A stretch of 52,144 bases of DNA, from NCBI GenBank assembly GCA_937943605.1, contig CALEAW010000096.1, forward strand, positions 1-52,144, given 5' to 3'. A program made the translations under genes and the position numbers. The notes under the pieces are model-generated. The model did no database searches. It saw nothing but the letters and a program-made list of their open reading frames with translations, and was not told the origin of the DNA. Source of the DNA: an uncultured Sutterella sp. Its GTDB lineage: Bacteria > Pseudomonadota > Gammaproteobacteria > Burkholderiales > Burkholderiaceae_F. Below are positions 25,294-34,160 of this stretch, in pieces (position 1 is the stretch's first letter; every line of letters starts with the position of its first letter).

Positions 25294-26322
25294 ATGAGCC
25301 AACTTTCCTACGCGGCCGCCGGTGTTTCCATTGATGCCGGCGATGAACTCGTTGAACGCATCAAACCCTTTGCTAAGCGCACCATGATTCCTGGCGTGCT
25401 CGGCTCCATTGGTGGTTTTGGCGCGCTCTTTGAAGTCAGCAAGGAATACAAGAATCCCGTTCTCGTGACCGGCACGGACGGCGTGGGTACCAAACTCATG
25501 CTTGCCTTCAAGCTTGGTCGCCATGACACGGTGGGTCAGGACCTTGTGGCCATGAGCGTGAACGACATTCTCGTTCAGGGTGCTCGTAGCCTTTTCTTCC
25601 TCGACTACTATGCTTGCGGCAAACTTGACGTTGATATCGCTGGTCGCGTTGTCGCTGGCGTTGCCAAGGGCTGCGAACTTGCTGGTTGCGCCCTTATCGG
25701 CGGTGAAACGGCTGAAATGCCGGGTATGTACCCTGAAGGCGAATATGACCTCGCTGGTTTTGCTGTCGGCGTGGTTGAAAAGGATCAGATCATCGACGGT
25801 CGTACGATCCAGCCGGGCGACACGATCCTCGGTCTCGCTTCTAGCGGTCCTCACTCCAACGGCTTCTCTTTGATCCGTAAGGTCGTGGAAGTCGCAGGCG
25901 CTGATTGGAATATGCCGTTCGACGGCGCTACGCTCGCTGATCGCGCGATGGAACCGACCCGCATCTACGTGAAGCAAGTTCTTGAAGTTATGAAGTCCGT
26001 GAAGATCAAGGGCATGGCTCACATCACGGGCGGCGGCCTCGTTGAAAATGTGCCTCGCGTTCTTCCGGAAGGTGTTCAGGCTGTGATCGACGGCAAGTCT
26101 TGGACGCGTCCGGCAATCTTCGATTGGCTCCAGGAAAAGGGCAACATCGATAGCCACGAAATGCACCGTGTTTTCAATAACGGTATTGGTCTCGTTGTGA
26201 TCGTTGCCCCTGAAGAAGCTGAAAAAGCCCGCGCCGCTTTCGAAGCTCAGGGCGAAAAGGTCTTCACGATCGGTACCGTGGCCGAGCTTCCCGAAGGCGA
26301 AGCCCAGTGCGTCGTTCGCTAA
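25294..26322 (+). CDS. purM: Phosphoribosylformylglycinamidine cyclo-ligase PurM
   Basis: AIR synthetase, the fifth step of purine biosynthesis. The 342-residue protein has the YAAAGVSIDAGDELV start, GFGALFEV, VTGTDGVGTKLMLA, IGGETAEMPGMYPEGEYDLAGFAVG and AHITGGGLVENVPRVLPEG. Codon use is markedly biased toward the C-ending and G-ending preferred set compared with neighbours, which suggests high expression. The 278-bp gap before it carries a -10-like TATACT (about 25187-25192) but no clear -35, and no structured riboswitch that I recognise. Confidence 0.98.
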   Translation: MSQLSYAAAGVSIDAGDELVERIKPFAKRTMIPGVLGSIGGFGALFEVSKEYKNPVLVTGTDGVGTKLMLAFKLGRHDTVGQDLVAMSVNDILVQGARSLFFLDYYACGKLDVDIAGRVVAGVAKGCELAGCALIGGETAEMPGMYPEGEYDLAGFAVGVVEKDQIIDGRTIQPGDTILGLASSGPHSNGFSLIRKVVEVAGADWNMPFDGATLADRAMEPTRIYVKQVLEVMKSVKIKGMAHITGGGLVENVPRVLPEGVQAVIDGKSWTRPAIFDWLQEKGNIDSHEMHRVFNNGIGLVVIVAPEEAEKARAAFEAQGEKVFTIGTVAELPEGEAQCVVR

Positions 26323-26364
26323 TCGCTTGGCGTCAATCAGCTTAGTAGCTCATTGACATTGACC

Positions 26365-26413
26365 AAAAAAGGCATCAACTCGAACACCTCGACAGTTGAT
26401 GCCTTTTTTGTTT
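26365..26413. terminator. Bidirectional terminator between purM and miaA
   Basis: AAAAAAGGCATCAACT (26365-26380) pairs perfectly with AGTTGATGCCTTTTTT (26394-26409). Runs on both sides let it serve both convergent genes. Confidence 0.9.
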
Positions 26414-26432
26414 TCGTTTGCCCTTGTCGACT

Positions 26433-27374
26433 TTAAGGAGCAACCACCTGATTCATCATCGCCACCATGGCTTCCAGGGTTCCTGCCTTTAAAGGATCCA
26501 ATAAAGTCACATCGGGCATGCTACGCATCCACGTCATTTGGCGTTTGGCTAACTGACGCGTCGCTGCCACACCCGCTAAATGAAAACCTGCCCAATCTGT
26601 CCGTCCCTCCAAAAAGTCAATCGCTTGACGGTAGCCGACCGCACGCATCGCAGGACTCTCTGGGTCGTAATCCTCTCGTTGCATCAGCTGACGCATTTCA
26701 TCTAAAAAGCCAGCAGCCAACATCAGATCAAAGCGCTCTTCAATGCGTTGATGAAGCGCCTTTCGGTCTTGGGGCAACAAGCCTACCGTTAGGGTTTCAA
26801 AGGGTGGCGCTTTACTCGCCTCAGCATGGAAAGCGGATAATGGTCGACCTGTCATTCGATAGACTTCTAACGCACGACCGATACGTTGACTGTCATTAGG
26901 CGACAGTCTTGCCGCTGTTTGAGGATCGACTTCAGCGAGTTGGGCGTGCATGGCAGGCCACCCTAAGGTTTCTGCCTCACTTGCGACTGCCATTCGCACC
27001 TCAGGCGAAGTCGAAGGCATCTCGTTAATACCATCACGAAGCGCTTTGGCATAAAGCATCGTCCCCCCGACAATCAAGGGATAGCGACCTCGTGCTCGAA
27101 TCTCCTTTACTAGGCGTACAGCATCCTCTAAAAAGTCCGCTGCACTATAACTTTCACCAATGTCGCGAATATCGATCAAATGGTGGGGACAGACTGCGCG
27201 CTCTTCGAGCGTTGGCTTAGCTGTCCCGATATCCATGCCACGATAGACCAAGGCCGAATCCATTGAAATAATTTCGACAGGAAAACGCTTGGCTAATTCA
27301 AGCGACAGGGCAGATTTCCCTGAAGCGGTCGGTCCAAGAATCACCAATGCCAAAGGCTTACTCATTGTCATCAT
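26433..27374 (-). CDS. miaA: tRNA dimethylallyltransferase MiaA
   Basis: Adds a dimethylallyl group to A37 of tRNAs reading UNN codons. The 313-residue protein has a P-loop GPTASGKSALS, SMDSALVYRGMDIGTAKP, PHHLIDIRD, GGTMLYAKAL and MRAVGYRQAIDFLEG. Its start overlaps the mutL stop by 4 nt (ATGA). The mutL-miaA order is conserved in many proteobacteria. Two further in-frame ATGs lie in the first four codons. Confidence 0.97.
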   Translation of the reverse strand: MMTMSKPLALVILGPTASGKSALSLELAKRFPVEIISMDSALVYRGMDIGTAKPTLEERAVCPHHLIDIRDIGESYSAADFLEDAVRLVKEIRARGRYPLIVGGTMLYAKALRDGINEMPSTSPEVRMAVASEAETLGWPAMHAQLAEVDPQTAARLSPNDSQRIGRALEVYRMTGRPLSAFHAEASKAPPFETLTVGLLPQDRKALHQRIEERFDLMLAAGFLDEMRQLMQREDYDPESPAMRAVGYRQAIDFLEGRTDWAGFHLAGVAATRQLAKRQMTWMRSMPDVTLLDPLKAGTLEAMVAMMNQVVAP

Positions 27375-29557
27375 TTTCCACGCATAAAGAGTTTGTCGAG
27401 ATCCGTCAAGGTCATTTGATGCCAGGTCGGACGACCGTGATTACATTGATCTACGCGTTCTGTTTCTTCCATATCGCGTAAAAGTCGATCCATTTCTTGC
27501 ATCGTCAACTGTCGATGCGCACGCACAGACCCATGGCACGCCACTGTAGCTAACAAACGATTACGCATTTCTTCAATCACAGCGCTTTCGCCATAATTTT
27601 GCAAATCTTCAAGTAAACACTTGACCATGGATTCAACCGTTTGTGTCGGCATATCCTTACACAACATCGGGAGCGCACGCACGGCAATCGCACCGTCACC
27701 CGCGCCCGTCAGTTCTAGCCCGAGCCCCTCAAGGAGCGAACGATACTCTTCAAAGATCGCAAACTGGACGTGGCTCACTCTAAAGACCTGCGGAATCAAA
27801 ACCTGTTGCACAGCAATACGTTGCTGATCCATCTGTCGCTTGAGGCGCTCATAGGTGATGCGTTCAGCGGCAGCATGCATATCCACCACCACAAGGCCTT
27901 TATCATTTTCGGCCAATATATAAATCCCACCGATTTGTGCAATGGCGCGACCTAACGTGCCAGGCGGCAATGTCGGCACCTTGTCTTTCCGTGCTTCAAG
28001 CGGAGCCGCCACAGGGGTTTGCGTTGCTTGAGAGACCACCTCACGTTGCGGCTCACCGCGTAACGACGACGAAGAAGATGTTGGCAATGCCGACGGCACA
28101 ACCTCATCTAAAGCATCCAATGGCTCATAGGGGGCAGGATCGGCCTGTTGGGTTGATGTCACATTGACCGCATCGCGCACAAACGAGCCACCCTGCAAAT
28201 CTAAAGTAGCCGTCTTCGGGACGATCTCTTTAGGCTTCGAGAGAGGAGCCGTTAATGTCAAACCCTCAGTCCCAAAGTTCGAGCCCTTGGATTGGATCGA
28301 CACCTGACTTATCTGATCATCTTGAGAGACGGGTGCTTGGCCACGCGCCGCAGCATTCGAAGTCTCATGATCAGCCCCAAAGAGTCGCATCGCGGCACTC
28401 ACATTTGGGCGATCTGGCATCGGCAACGAACTTGCGTGTCTCGGGATAGGAATCGACACGGGCGACTGTTGGCCACTTGGCAAACCAACATGCGATGGCG
28501 AACGCTCTGTTGACTCAACCCTAGCCGTTTCATTCATCAAAGAGGCCGCAGGGGGCGCAAGGGCCGCCTTGACTGCTCGACTAACAAACTGATGAATTCG
28601 GCTTGACTCTCTAAAACGCACTTCTAACTTTGCGGGATGCACATTGACATCCACCGCCGTTGGATCAAGGGTGAGATAAAGACAATAGACAGGCTGACTT
28701 TGGCCATGCAAGACGTCTTGATAGGCAGTCTTCACTGCGTGCGTCAGCACCTTATCACGGACATAACGACCATTCACAAAGAAATACTGACCATCAGCAC
28801 GACTTCTCGCAATCGCTGGAATTCCCACAAGCCCACGAAGCGTCATACCGCCTTCGTCAGCAGACACCTCACGATGATTGCCTTTAAAAGCTTTTGGCAT
28901 CAAAGCTTCAATACGTTCAGCGACATTAATCACCCCGTCGAGCTTCATCAAAGCGCGACCATTGGCCACCATTGAAAAACCAATATCAGGATTCGCGAGT
29001 GCCAAACGTTCTAAATATTCCAGGACGTGTGCTGTCTCAGTCGCTTCGGACTTCATAAACTTACGGCGTGCCGGCGTTTTATAAAACAAATCTTGCACTT
29101 CAACGCGCGTGCCCACAACACCCGCCGCAGGATGGACTTCACCTTCGGTAATCTGCCAGGCGTGATCAGCATCTGGCGTACGACTACGGATACTCAACTC
29201 TGCCACCGCATCAATCGATGCGAGTGCTTCACCACGGAACCCTAAGCTCTCAACATTTTCGAGTTCAAGCAAATTGCGAATTTTGCTCGTTGCATGGCGT
29301 TTCAGGGCTAGCGGCAACTCTTCCTTCGGAATACCGCCACCATTATCCGTGACCACAATACGCTTTAAGCCACCGCCATCGAGCTTAACTTCAATCTCAG
29401 TCGCACCCGCATCAATGGCATTTTCGACAAGCTCCTTCACCACAGATGCCGGTCGTTCAATCACTTCACCTGCGGCAATCTGGCTAATGAGCTGACTCGG
29501 TAATTCTGCAATGCTGCGTTTTGGGGCCAGCGTCCGGGGCTTGAGTCTATCCATCAT
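27371..29557 (-). CDS. mutL: DNA mismatch repair protein MutL (endonuclease-type)
   Basis: ATP-dependent match-maker of mismatch repair. The N-terminal GHKL ATPase carries ELVENAIDAG, VTDNGGGI and GFRGEALASI. A low-complexity linker covers about residues 340-530. The C-terminal domain has DMHAAAERITYE, matching the metal-binding DxHA(x)2E(x)4E endonuclease motif with Met in place of the usual Gln, plus ACHGSVRA and CNHGRPT. This predicts a nicking MutL, as in bacteria lacking MutH. The start is set at ATG 29557; the frame opens at a TTG nine codons upstream, and the next ATG (29554) is also possible. Confidence 0.96.
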   Translation of the reverse strand: MMDRLKPRTLAPKRSIAELPSQLISQIAAGEVIERPASVVKELVENAIDAGATEIEVKLDGGGLKRIVVTDNGGGIPKEELPLALKRHATSKIRNLLELENVESLGFRGEALASIDAVAELSIRSRTPDADHAWQITEGEVHPAAGVVGTRVEVQDLFYKTPARRKFMKSEATETAHVLEYLERLALANPDIGFSMVANGRALMKLDGVINVAERIEALMPKAFKGNHREVSADEGGMTLRGLVGIPAIARSRADGQYFFVNGRYVRDKVLTHAVKTAYQDVLHGQSQPVYCLYLTLDPTAVDVNVHPAKLEVRFRESSRIHQFVSRAVKAALAPPAASLMNETARVESTERSPSHVGLPSGQQSPVSIPIPRHASSLPMPDRPNVSAAMRLFGADHETSNAAARGQAPVSQDDQISQVSIQSKGSNFGTEGLTLTAPLSKPKEIVPKTATLDLQGGSFVRDAVNVTSTQQADPAPYEPLDALDEVVPSALPTSSSSSLRGEPQREVVSQATQTPVAAPLEARKDKVPTLPPGTLGRAIAQIGGIYILAENDKGLVVVDMHAAAERITYERLKRQMDQQRIAVQQVLIPQVFRVSHVQFAIFEEYRSLLEGLGLELTGAGDGAIAVRALPMLCKDMPTQTVESMVKCLLEDLQNYGESAVIEEMRNRLLATVACHGSVRAHRQLTMQEMDRLLRDMEETERVDQCNHGRPTWHQMTLTDLDKLFMRGK

Positions 29558-29720
29558 TTTCAATCGTTCAAAAATCTTTAACAAAGACGCACCCTCAAAA
29601 GGGTGCAGTATTCAGTATGATAGTGGGCAAGTATTCATTTGTGCGTAATCTTAGAGGTTTCGTCAAAAACTACCTTCTAAGAGCGACACATTTGCAAAAA
29701 AATAATAAAGGACATTTCCG

Positions 29721-29887
29721 ATGGATATCCTCGATCTGATCGTTGAACTTTTTACGAACGCTGATCATTTTCTTGTTGCATTAGCAACTGACTACGGGAC
29801 ACTTATTTACGTCGCGATGTTCCTGATCTTCTTTTTAGAAACAGGCTTCGTGTTTATGTCATTTTTGCCTGGCGACTCACTACTTTT
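29721..29887 (+). pseudogene. 5' fragment of a dedA-family gene cut by an IS element
   Basis: About 56 codons of a DedA/SNARE-associated membrane protein remain, including YVAMFLIFFLETGFVFMSFLPGDSLLF, read here as the conserved ETG...FLPGDSLLF region. At 29888 the IS1634-type element begins; translation would run nine codons into it and stop at 29915. A good Shine-Dalgarno (AAAGGAC) precedes the ATG. The rest of the gene is not found on the other side of the element, so the loss is more than a simple insertion. Confidence 0.88.
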
Positions 29888-29934
29888 CCCGACTTTGTCA
29901 GTAAAGTTGTCATAAAAACGAGCTCAAACGCCTG

Positions 29935-29968
29935 TGGCTACAGCATTTGCGTAGCCAAATTTTTTTTC
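29935..29968 (+). terminator. Terminator at the left end of the IS
   Basis: TGGCTAC (29935-29941) pairs with GTAGCCA (29951-29957), followed by AA and an eight-T run. It would block read-through from dedA into the transposase gene. Confidence 0.75.
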
Positions 29969-29997
29969 ATCTTACGTAGCGCAAAAGTAGCGGAGTG

Positions 29998-30006
29998 TGG
30001 TATAAT
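29998..30006 (+). promoter_or_regulatory. Extended -10 promoter of the transposase
   Basis: TGG-TATAAT forms an extended -10 (TGnTATAAT). No good -35 is seen at 17 bp. The predicted start site near 30013 leaves a short leader before the ATG at 30034. Confidence 0.55.
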
Positions 30007-30033
30007 GGTGAATAATGCCATCTCGGGGTCATC

Positions 30034-31830
30034 ATGTCTAAAAATGTCGCTATCAATACGGTCAAAGGGCACACGTACATCCGCGTATGCGAAAGCTATC
30101 GAAATGAACAGGGGCAACCGCGTTCAAGAACGGTACGAAGCTACGGTCGATTGGATTTGGCTTTAGCGAAGGATCCCTTGTTTGTTGAAAAACTCCGAGA
30201 GCAGGTGGCTAAAGAAAACAGGCTTGAGCGTGAGTTGAAGGAACAAAAACTAGCCGAGGATGCTCAAGCTAGAATTCGTAAAATGGAGGCGGCGCTTAAC
30301 AATGCTGAGCCAGATTACCGACATGTGCAATCGCTCAATATTGGAACTGCATTAATTCGAGCGGTCTGGAAGGATCTGAACATGCCTCAACTGTTTAGAT
30401 ACCTTCAATCGAAGACGCAAATTGAGTATCCATACGAAAAGACTAGCTTTCTGCTTGTTGCTGACAGGTTCTTGAATCCCGCCAGCAAGCTTAGAACATA
30501 CGAAAGAAAGGGCAATCACATCGTTGATTTTTCAGATGTAGACCAACTCAACGATGTCTATCGTGTGTTGGATCGTTTGCACGAAGATAAGAAAAATATC
30601 GTGCGACACCTTAACCGAGAAATCGGGAAACGCCTGAATCGTACTATCACAGCGGCTTTTTACGACGTTACCACGTATGCCTTCGAAAGCCGCCAAAGTG
30701 GAGAGCTTCGTAATTTCGGAATGAGTAAAGACTGCAAAGTCAGTGAAGTTCAAGTGGTCTTAGGTCTTGTGATGGATGCGGACGGTATTCCTTTGGATTA
30801 TGAGCTTTTCCCAGGAAACACCTCCGAATTCAAAACCATGTTGCCCATCATTCGACGACTCAAAAAAACGTACAACCTAGAAAAGTTGATCGTGGTTGCT
30901 GATAGAGGTCTGAATTCCAATGAAAACCTCCAGGGGTTAATGGATATTGGTTGTGATTTCATTCTGGCGCAGAAGGTCAAGAACTGCACTTCAGATCAAA
31001 AGGAATTCATATTGAGTGAGGAAAACTGGGAAAAATTCACGCTCAATGACGATGGGGAAGTGCTTTGCAAGTACAAACAGCTTGACTTGAAAAAGCCACT
31101 GTTTGAAACCAAGATTTCAGCGTCTGGACGCAAATACTCGACAACTAAAGTCATCAAGGAACTCGATGTGACTTGGATGGTCAGTTTCTCTCAGAAACGC
31201 GCCAACAAGGATATCTATGAGCTCGAACGTGCGATTGAAAAAGCGGAGGCTATGTTAAAAACGCCATCGAAGCTCAATCAATCCAAGGGTTTTAAGAGCT
31301 TGATCCAAATTCCTAAAGGAAAAGAAGCTCCTTCTTTAAGAACTGACAAGATTCAAGAAGCCAGAAAGTGGGCTGGGTACTATGCAGTCTGTACCAACCT
31401 CAAGGGCAGAACACCTGAAGAGATCATGGGGATTTATCGCCAACTTTGGAAGATTGAAGACTGTTTTCGAGTTTCCAAATCGGATCTCGAGGCCAGACCC
31501 TGCTTTGTATGGAAGGATCAACGAATCCACGGACACTTTGCCATGTGTTATATCGCCTTGGTGCTGGAAAAATACATGGAGCACGTATTGAAGAAGAGTC
31601 TGGGAAGCGAGGTGACCACGACCAAAATGATTGAAGCTATGAGAGCTGCTGAACTAGGGTATGACGACAGCAATCCGGCTGCTCCCGTTTACCATCGTCT
31701 TTATCCTTATGGCTTGTTCGATGAGATGCTCAAGCATTTCAATTTAGAGCCGCCTTGCAGGTTCGAGGAAAAGCGCTCTTTGGTGAGAAAATTCCGTATG
31801 AAAGACCTTGCTCCTGTTTGCGCTACGTGA
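30034..31830 (+). CDS. IS1634-family transposase
   Basis: DDE transposase of 598 residues. The catalytic triad candidates are D211 in AFYDVTT, D290 in VVADRGLNS and E475 in the YRQLWKIEDCFR motif typical of this IS4-superfamily branch. The N-terminus YIRVCESYRNEQGQPRSRTV and the charged helix at 51-90 also fit. The frame is intact, so the element may be active. It reads inward from the left repeat and ends about 55 bp before the right repeat. Confidence 0.93.
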   Translation: MSKNVAINTVKGHTYIRVCESYRNEQGQPRSRTVRSYGRLDLALAKDPLFVEKLREQVAKENRLERELKEQKLAEDAQARIRKMEAALNNAEPDYRHVQSLNIGTALIRAVWKDLNMPQLFRYLQSKTQIEYPYEKTSFLLVADRFLNPASKLRTYERKGNHIVDFSDVDQLNDVYRVLDRLHEDKKNIVRHLNREIGKRLNRTITAAFYDVTTYAFESRQSGELRNFGMSKDCKVSEVQVVLGLVMDADGIPLDYELFPGNTSEFKTMLPIIRRLKKTYNLEKLIVVADRGLNSNENLQGLMDIGCDFILAQKVKNCTSDQKEFILSEENWEKFTLNDDGEVLCKYKQLDLKKPLFETKISASGRKYSTTKVIKELDVTWMVSFSQKRANKDIYELERAIEKAEAMLKTPSKLNQSKGFKSLIQIPKGKEAPSLRTDKIQEARKWAGYYAVCTNLKGRTPEEIMGIYRQLWKIEDCFRVSKSDLEARPCFVWKDQRIHGHFAMCYIALVLEKYMEHVLKKSLGSEVTTTKMIEAMRAAELGYDDSNPAAPVYHRLYPYGLFDEMLKHFNLEPPCRFEEKRSLVRKFRMKDLAPVCAT

Positions 31831-31842
31831 AGTGAAATTTAA

Positions 31843-31882
31843 AATGGCCTGCTACCCTGTGGCGCAGGCCATTGCCGTTTTT
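31843..31882 (+). terminator. Terminator at the right end of the IS
   Basis: AATGGCCTGC (31843-31852) pairs perfectly with GCAGGCCATT (31864-31873), followed by GCCGTTTTTA. Confidence 0.75.
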
Positions 31883-31899
31883 AGGCTGACAAAGTCGGG

Positions 31900-32806
31900 A
31901 GGCCAGAATCGGATAGTCCGTGATTTCTTTTCGCAACGCTTCCTGGATTAGCGCTCTCTTGTTCATGTGTTTTTTGAGTAGTTCTAGCGAACCTATAAGC
32001 ATTTCGGGAATGGTGCCGTTGACGGATTGAGTCTCGAGGTAGCGAATGCCGTCGCTTTGGGCTTTCTGAACGCCAGGATACACAGTGAATGTGATGTTGA
32101 GGCGTGGGAAGAATTCTTGAGGAAAAATTCCAGCTACCAACAGACCTGCTAACGTTGGAACGTATCGACCGCTATTTTCGGAGTCTGGAGCGATGGCTCC
32201 AAGTTTGGTCAAGATTTCTATGCGATCCATCTTACCGAAGATCCGGGGCGTGATTTCACGATTGCGTTGAACAATGGCCTCTAGGATTGATGAATCCAGG
32301 TCGTCCATTGAGGCTTCATAGATCGGTTGTCGATCAAATGAGGGCTGTTGGTGAAATTCACGAAGTCGTTCGATTTCGTAGTCGGTCAGTCTCTGATTGC
32401 CATCTCCCGTTCGAATGAATGACCCGTACCGCACGCCCTTCTTGGTAATAAAGCACGGACGTTGATCCAAAGGCACTGGTTCAACAACGGTCACGACAAT
32501 TTCAGATCTTTCAAAAGGATAGCGTTCAATATAGAGCCGACAAGGCGGTGTAAGGTCATCTCCAATCCGAAGCAAAGCATCATGGATTGCTCCGGCGTTA
32601 AAGTCGGGCATTGTAGAAAAATTGGATCTTTCGTTGAGCCCTAAGATGATCGTGCCGCCCGTGCGGTTGGCAAAAGCGGAAATTGTCTCAACTATGCTTT
32701 CAGGAAGCGCTGTCTTGGCCGCTTTGACCTCATAACGTTGTGTGTCCGAGCCAATCAAGCGCATACGTTCAATGACTGCTAGAAGGTCTGTTGGTAGGTG
32801 TTGCAT
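31900..32806 (-). pseudogene. 5' fragment of an AlbA_2/Schlafen-type regulator gene cut by the IS
   Basis: About 302 codons remain. They include the AlbA_2 (divergent AAA, PF04326) region with EVKAAKTALPESIVETISAF and GGTIILGLNE, and the middle region up to KEITDYPILA. The intact paralogue at 48350-49828 continues from the same point with REAIANALQHRDYS, so the GHKL-like and winged-helix parts are lost. The frame runs on into the IS to 31823, adding about 25 unrelated residues. A truncated product could still be made. It lies downstream of the parB end on the same strand. Confidence 0.88.
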
Positions 32807-32919
32807 AGCGAAACTTTGAAGGTTTTGATAGACCTAAGGCGTTGAAGGATGCTCTTGTCGCTTCGTAATAGGAAGAAAGTGGCAACTATACTTAAAAACG
32901 GCACAAGTATACAAGTGAG

Positions 32920-32936
32920 TGTACTGTTGGTACAGT
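32920..32936. promoter_or_regulatory. Candidate operator before the truncated AlbA_2 gene
   Basis: TGTAC-N5-GTACA (32920-32934), an inverted repeat, lies about 115 bp upstream of the AlbA_2 start and contains TACAGT (32931-32936). TACAGT also recurs upstream of the intact paralogue. Confidence 0.35.
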
Positions 32937-32988
32937 TCTATAGTAATGCTAGCTTCTCAAGCTGGTCATGACCAGTGAATTTGCGTGG

Positions 32989-34068
32989 TCAGACCTTGCT
33001 GACACCAACAAACACAATACTTGATACATCTGCCAAATAAATTTCCTTAGTTGCCTTTAATGTGATACAAACCTTGCCGTCTGACGCAATAACGCCAGGC
33101 GTGAGATAGGCTTCATTGTTATTCCAAAGCACGTCTATGCGAACCTTTGAGATCGATACCGTAGAACAGCCGGCTGGCAGTGTCAGCTCGTTTGGTTTCT
33201 GAGGTTGACGGAGAGTCTCCTTAGTTTCTATGTTCGAATCGTTTGAGTCGTCAATCACCTGATCGTCATGAGGCGCACTGACCTCTAAAGCGTCAGTTGT
33301 CGTGTCAACGGTCATTGATGCGGTTGCGTCTGGCGTCACGACGGGCGCTTGATTGGCTTTTTCACTCTGTTTAATAAAAGCCTGAACCTGCGCTCTCGTG
33401 ATGACGAAGGCTGATTCGCTATGGCTTGCTTCGTGAGCATCAGACCATGCTTGGATTTGTGCGCGTACGGCATCGGGATCTTCTTCAAAGCGTTTTTGAA
33501 GTTTGCGAACAGCCAACGGGTCGGCAACATGCTGGTTTTTGACGAGCACTGCTAACTCGTCAGGCAACGTATGGATGCTGTTCAAAACGCTGATGTAAGG
33601 TTCCTTTTTGCCTAATTGAGTGGCAATCTCTCGGATCGTTAAGCCTTTGGAGACGAGGAGGGCGATGCTGTTTGATAGATCCCAAAGCGTCATGTCTTCG
33701 CGTTGGATGTTTTCGCTCAACTGTCGAATCAAACGCTTTGGATCGTCAGCTTCTGGCTTAGTGACGATGCAATCGAGTGTCAAGAGTTTAGCGAGCTGCG
33801 CTGCACGCCAACGGCGTTCGCCTTGTTCAATGACATAACGTCCCGTACCGTCTGGACTCACAACGATAGGCTGTTGCTGTCCGATGGCCTTCATGTTGTC
33901 TGCCAGCTCATCAATACGTTCAAAGATCGTTCGAGGTTGCGCTTTGCTATAGATCCGATCGATCGGTAGTGTTTGGAAGGCTTTGGTGGCGTCTGACTTC
34001 TCTTTCACGATTTTTCCGAGTGACGATAGATTAGCCAAACTTTGTTTTGAGAGTGTTTTGTTTACCAT
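32989..34068 (-). CDS. parB: Plasmid-type partition protein ParB (KorB-like)
   Basis: CTPase/DNA-binding partition protein of 359 residues. The ParB N-domain has LADNMKAIGQQQPIVV and the CTP-binding motif GERRWRAA at 83-90. The helix-turn-helix is about 143-163 (LTIREIATQLGKKEPYISVL). After an acidic, Thr/Ser-rich linker (about 230-300), the last ~60 residues form a small beta-rich domain that recalls the KorB C-terminal SH3-like domain. The chromosomal ParB family instead ends in a Lys-rich dimer domain, so this points to a plasmid or integrative-element origin. It follows parA with a 92-bp gap. Confidence 0.88.
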   Translation of the reverse strand: MVNKTLSKQSLANLSSLGKIVKEKSDATKAFQTLPIDRIYSKAQPRTIFERIDELADNMKAIGQQQPIVVSPDGTGRYVIEQGERRWRAAQLAKLLTLDCIVTKPEADDPKRLIRQLSENIQREDMTLWDLSNSIALLVSKGLTIREIATQLGKKEPYISVLNSIHTLPDELAVLVKNQHVADPLAVRKLQKRFEEDPDAVRAQIQAWSDAHEASHSESAFVITRAQVQAFIKQSEKANQAPVVTPDATASMTVDTTTDALEVSAPHDDQVIDDSNDSNIETKETLRQPQKPNELTLPAGCSTVSISKVRIDVLWNNNEAYLTPGVIASDGKVCITLKATKEIYLADVSSIVFVGVSKV

Positions 34069-34160
34069 TGCGAACCTTGGAGATGAACGAACGCTTCGTG
34101 CTCACGTTGAGGTGACATTCTGTTTGATGGCACGATTAAGTATAAAAATGGGTTTGACGA

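Larger units (their letters stand above)
29888..31899 (+). mobile_element. Complete IS1634-family insertion sequence
   Basis: A 2012-bp element bounded by perfect 14-bp terminal inverted repeats: CCCGACTTTGTCAG at 29888-29901 and its complement at 31886-31899. It has one transposase gene, its own promoter and a terminator near each end. The flanking bases (ACTTTT to the left, AGGCCA to the right) are not direct repeats of each other. Confidence 0.9.
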
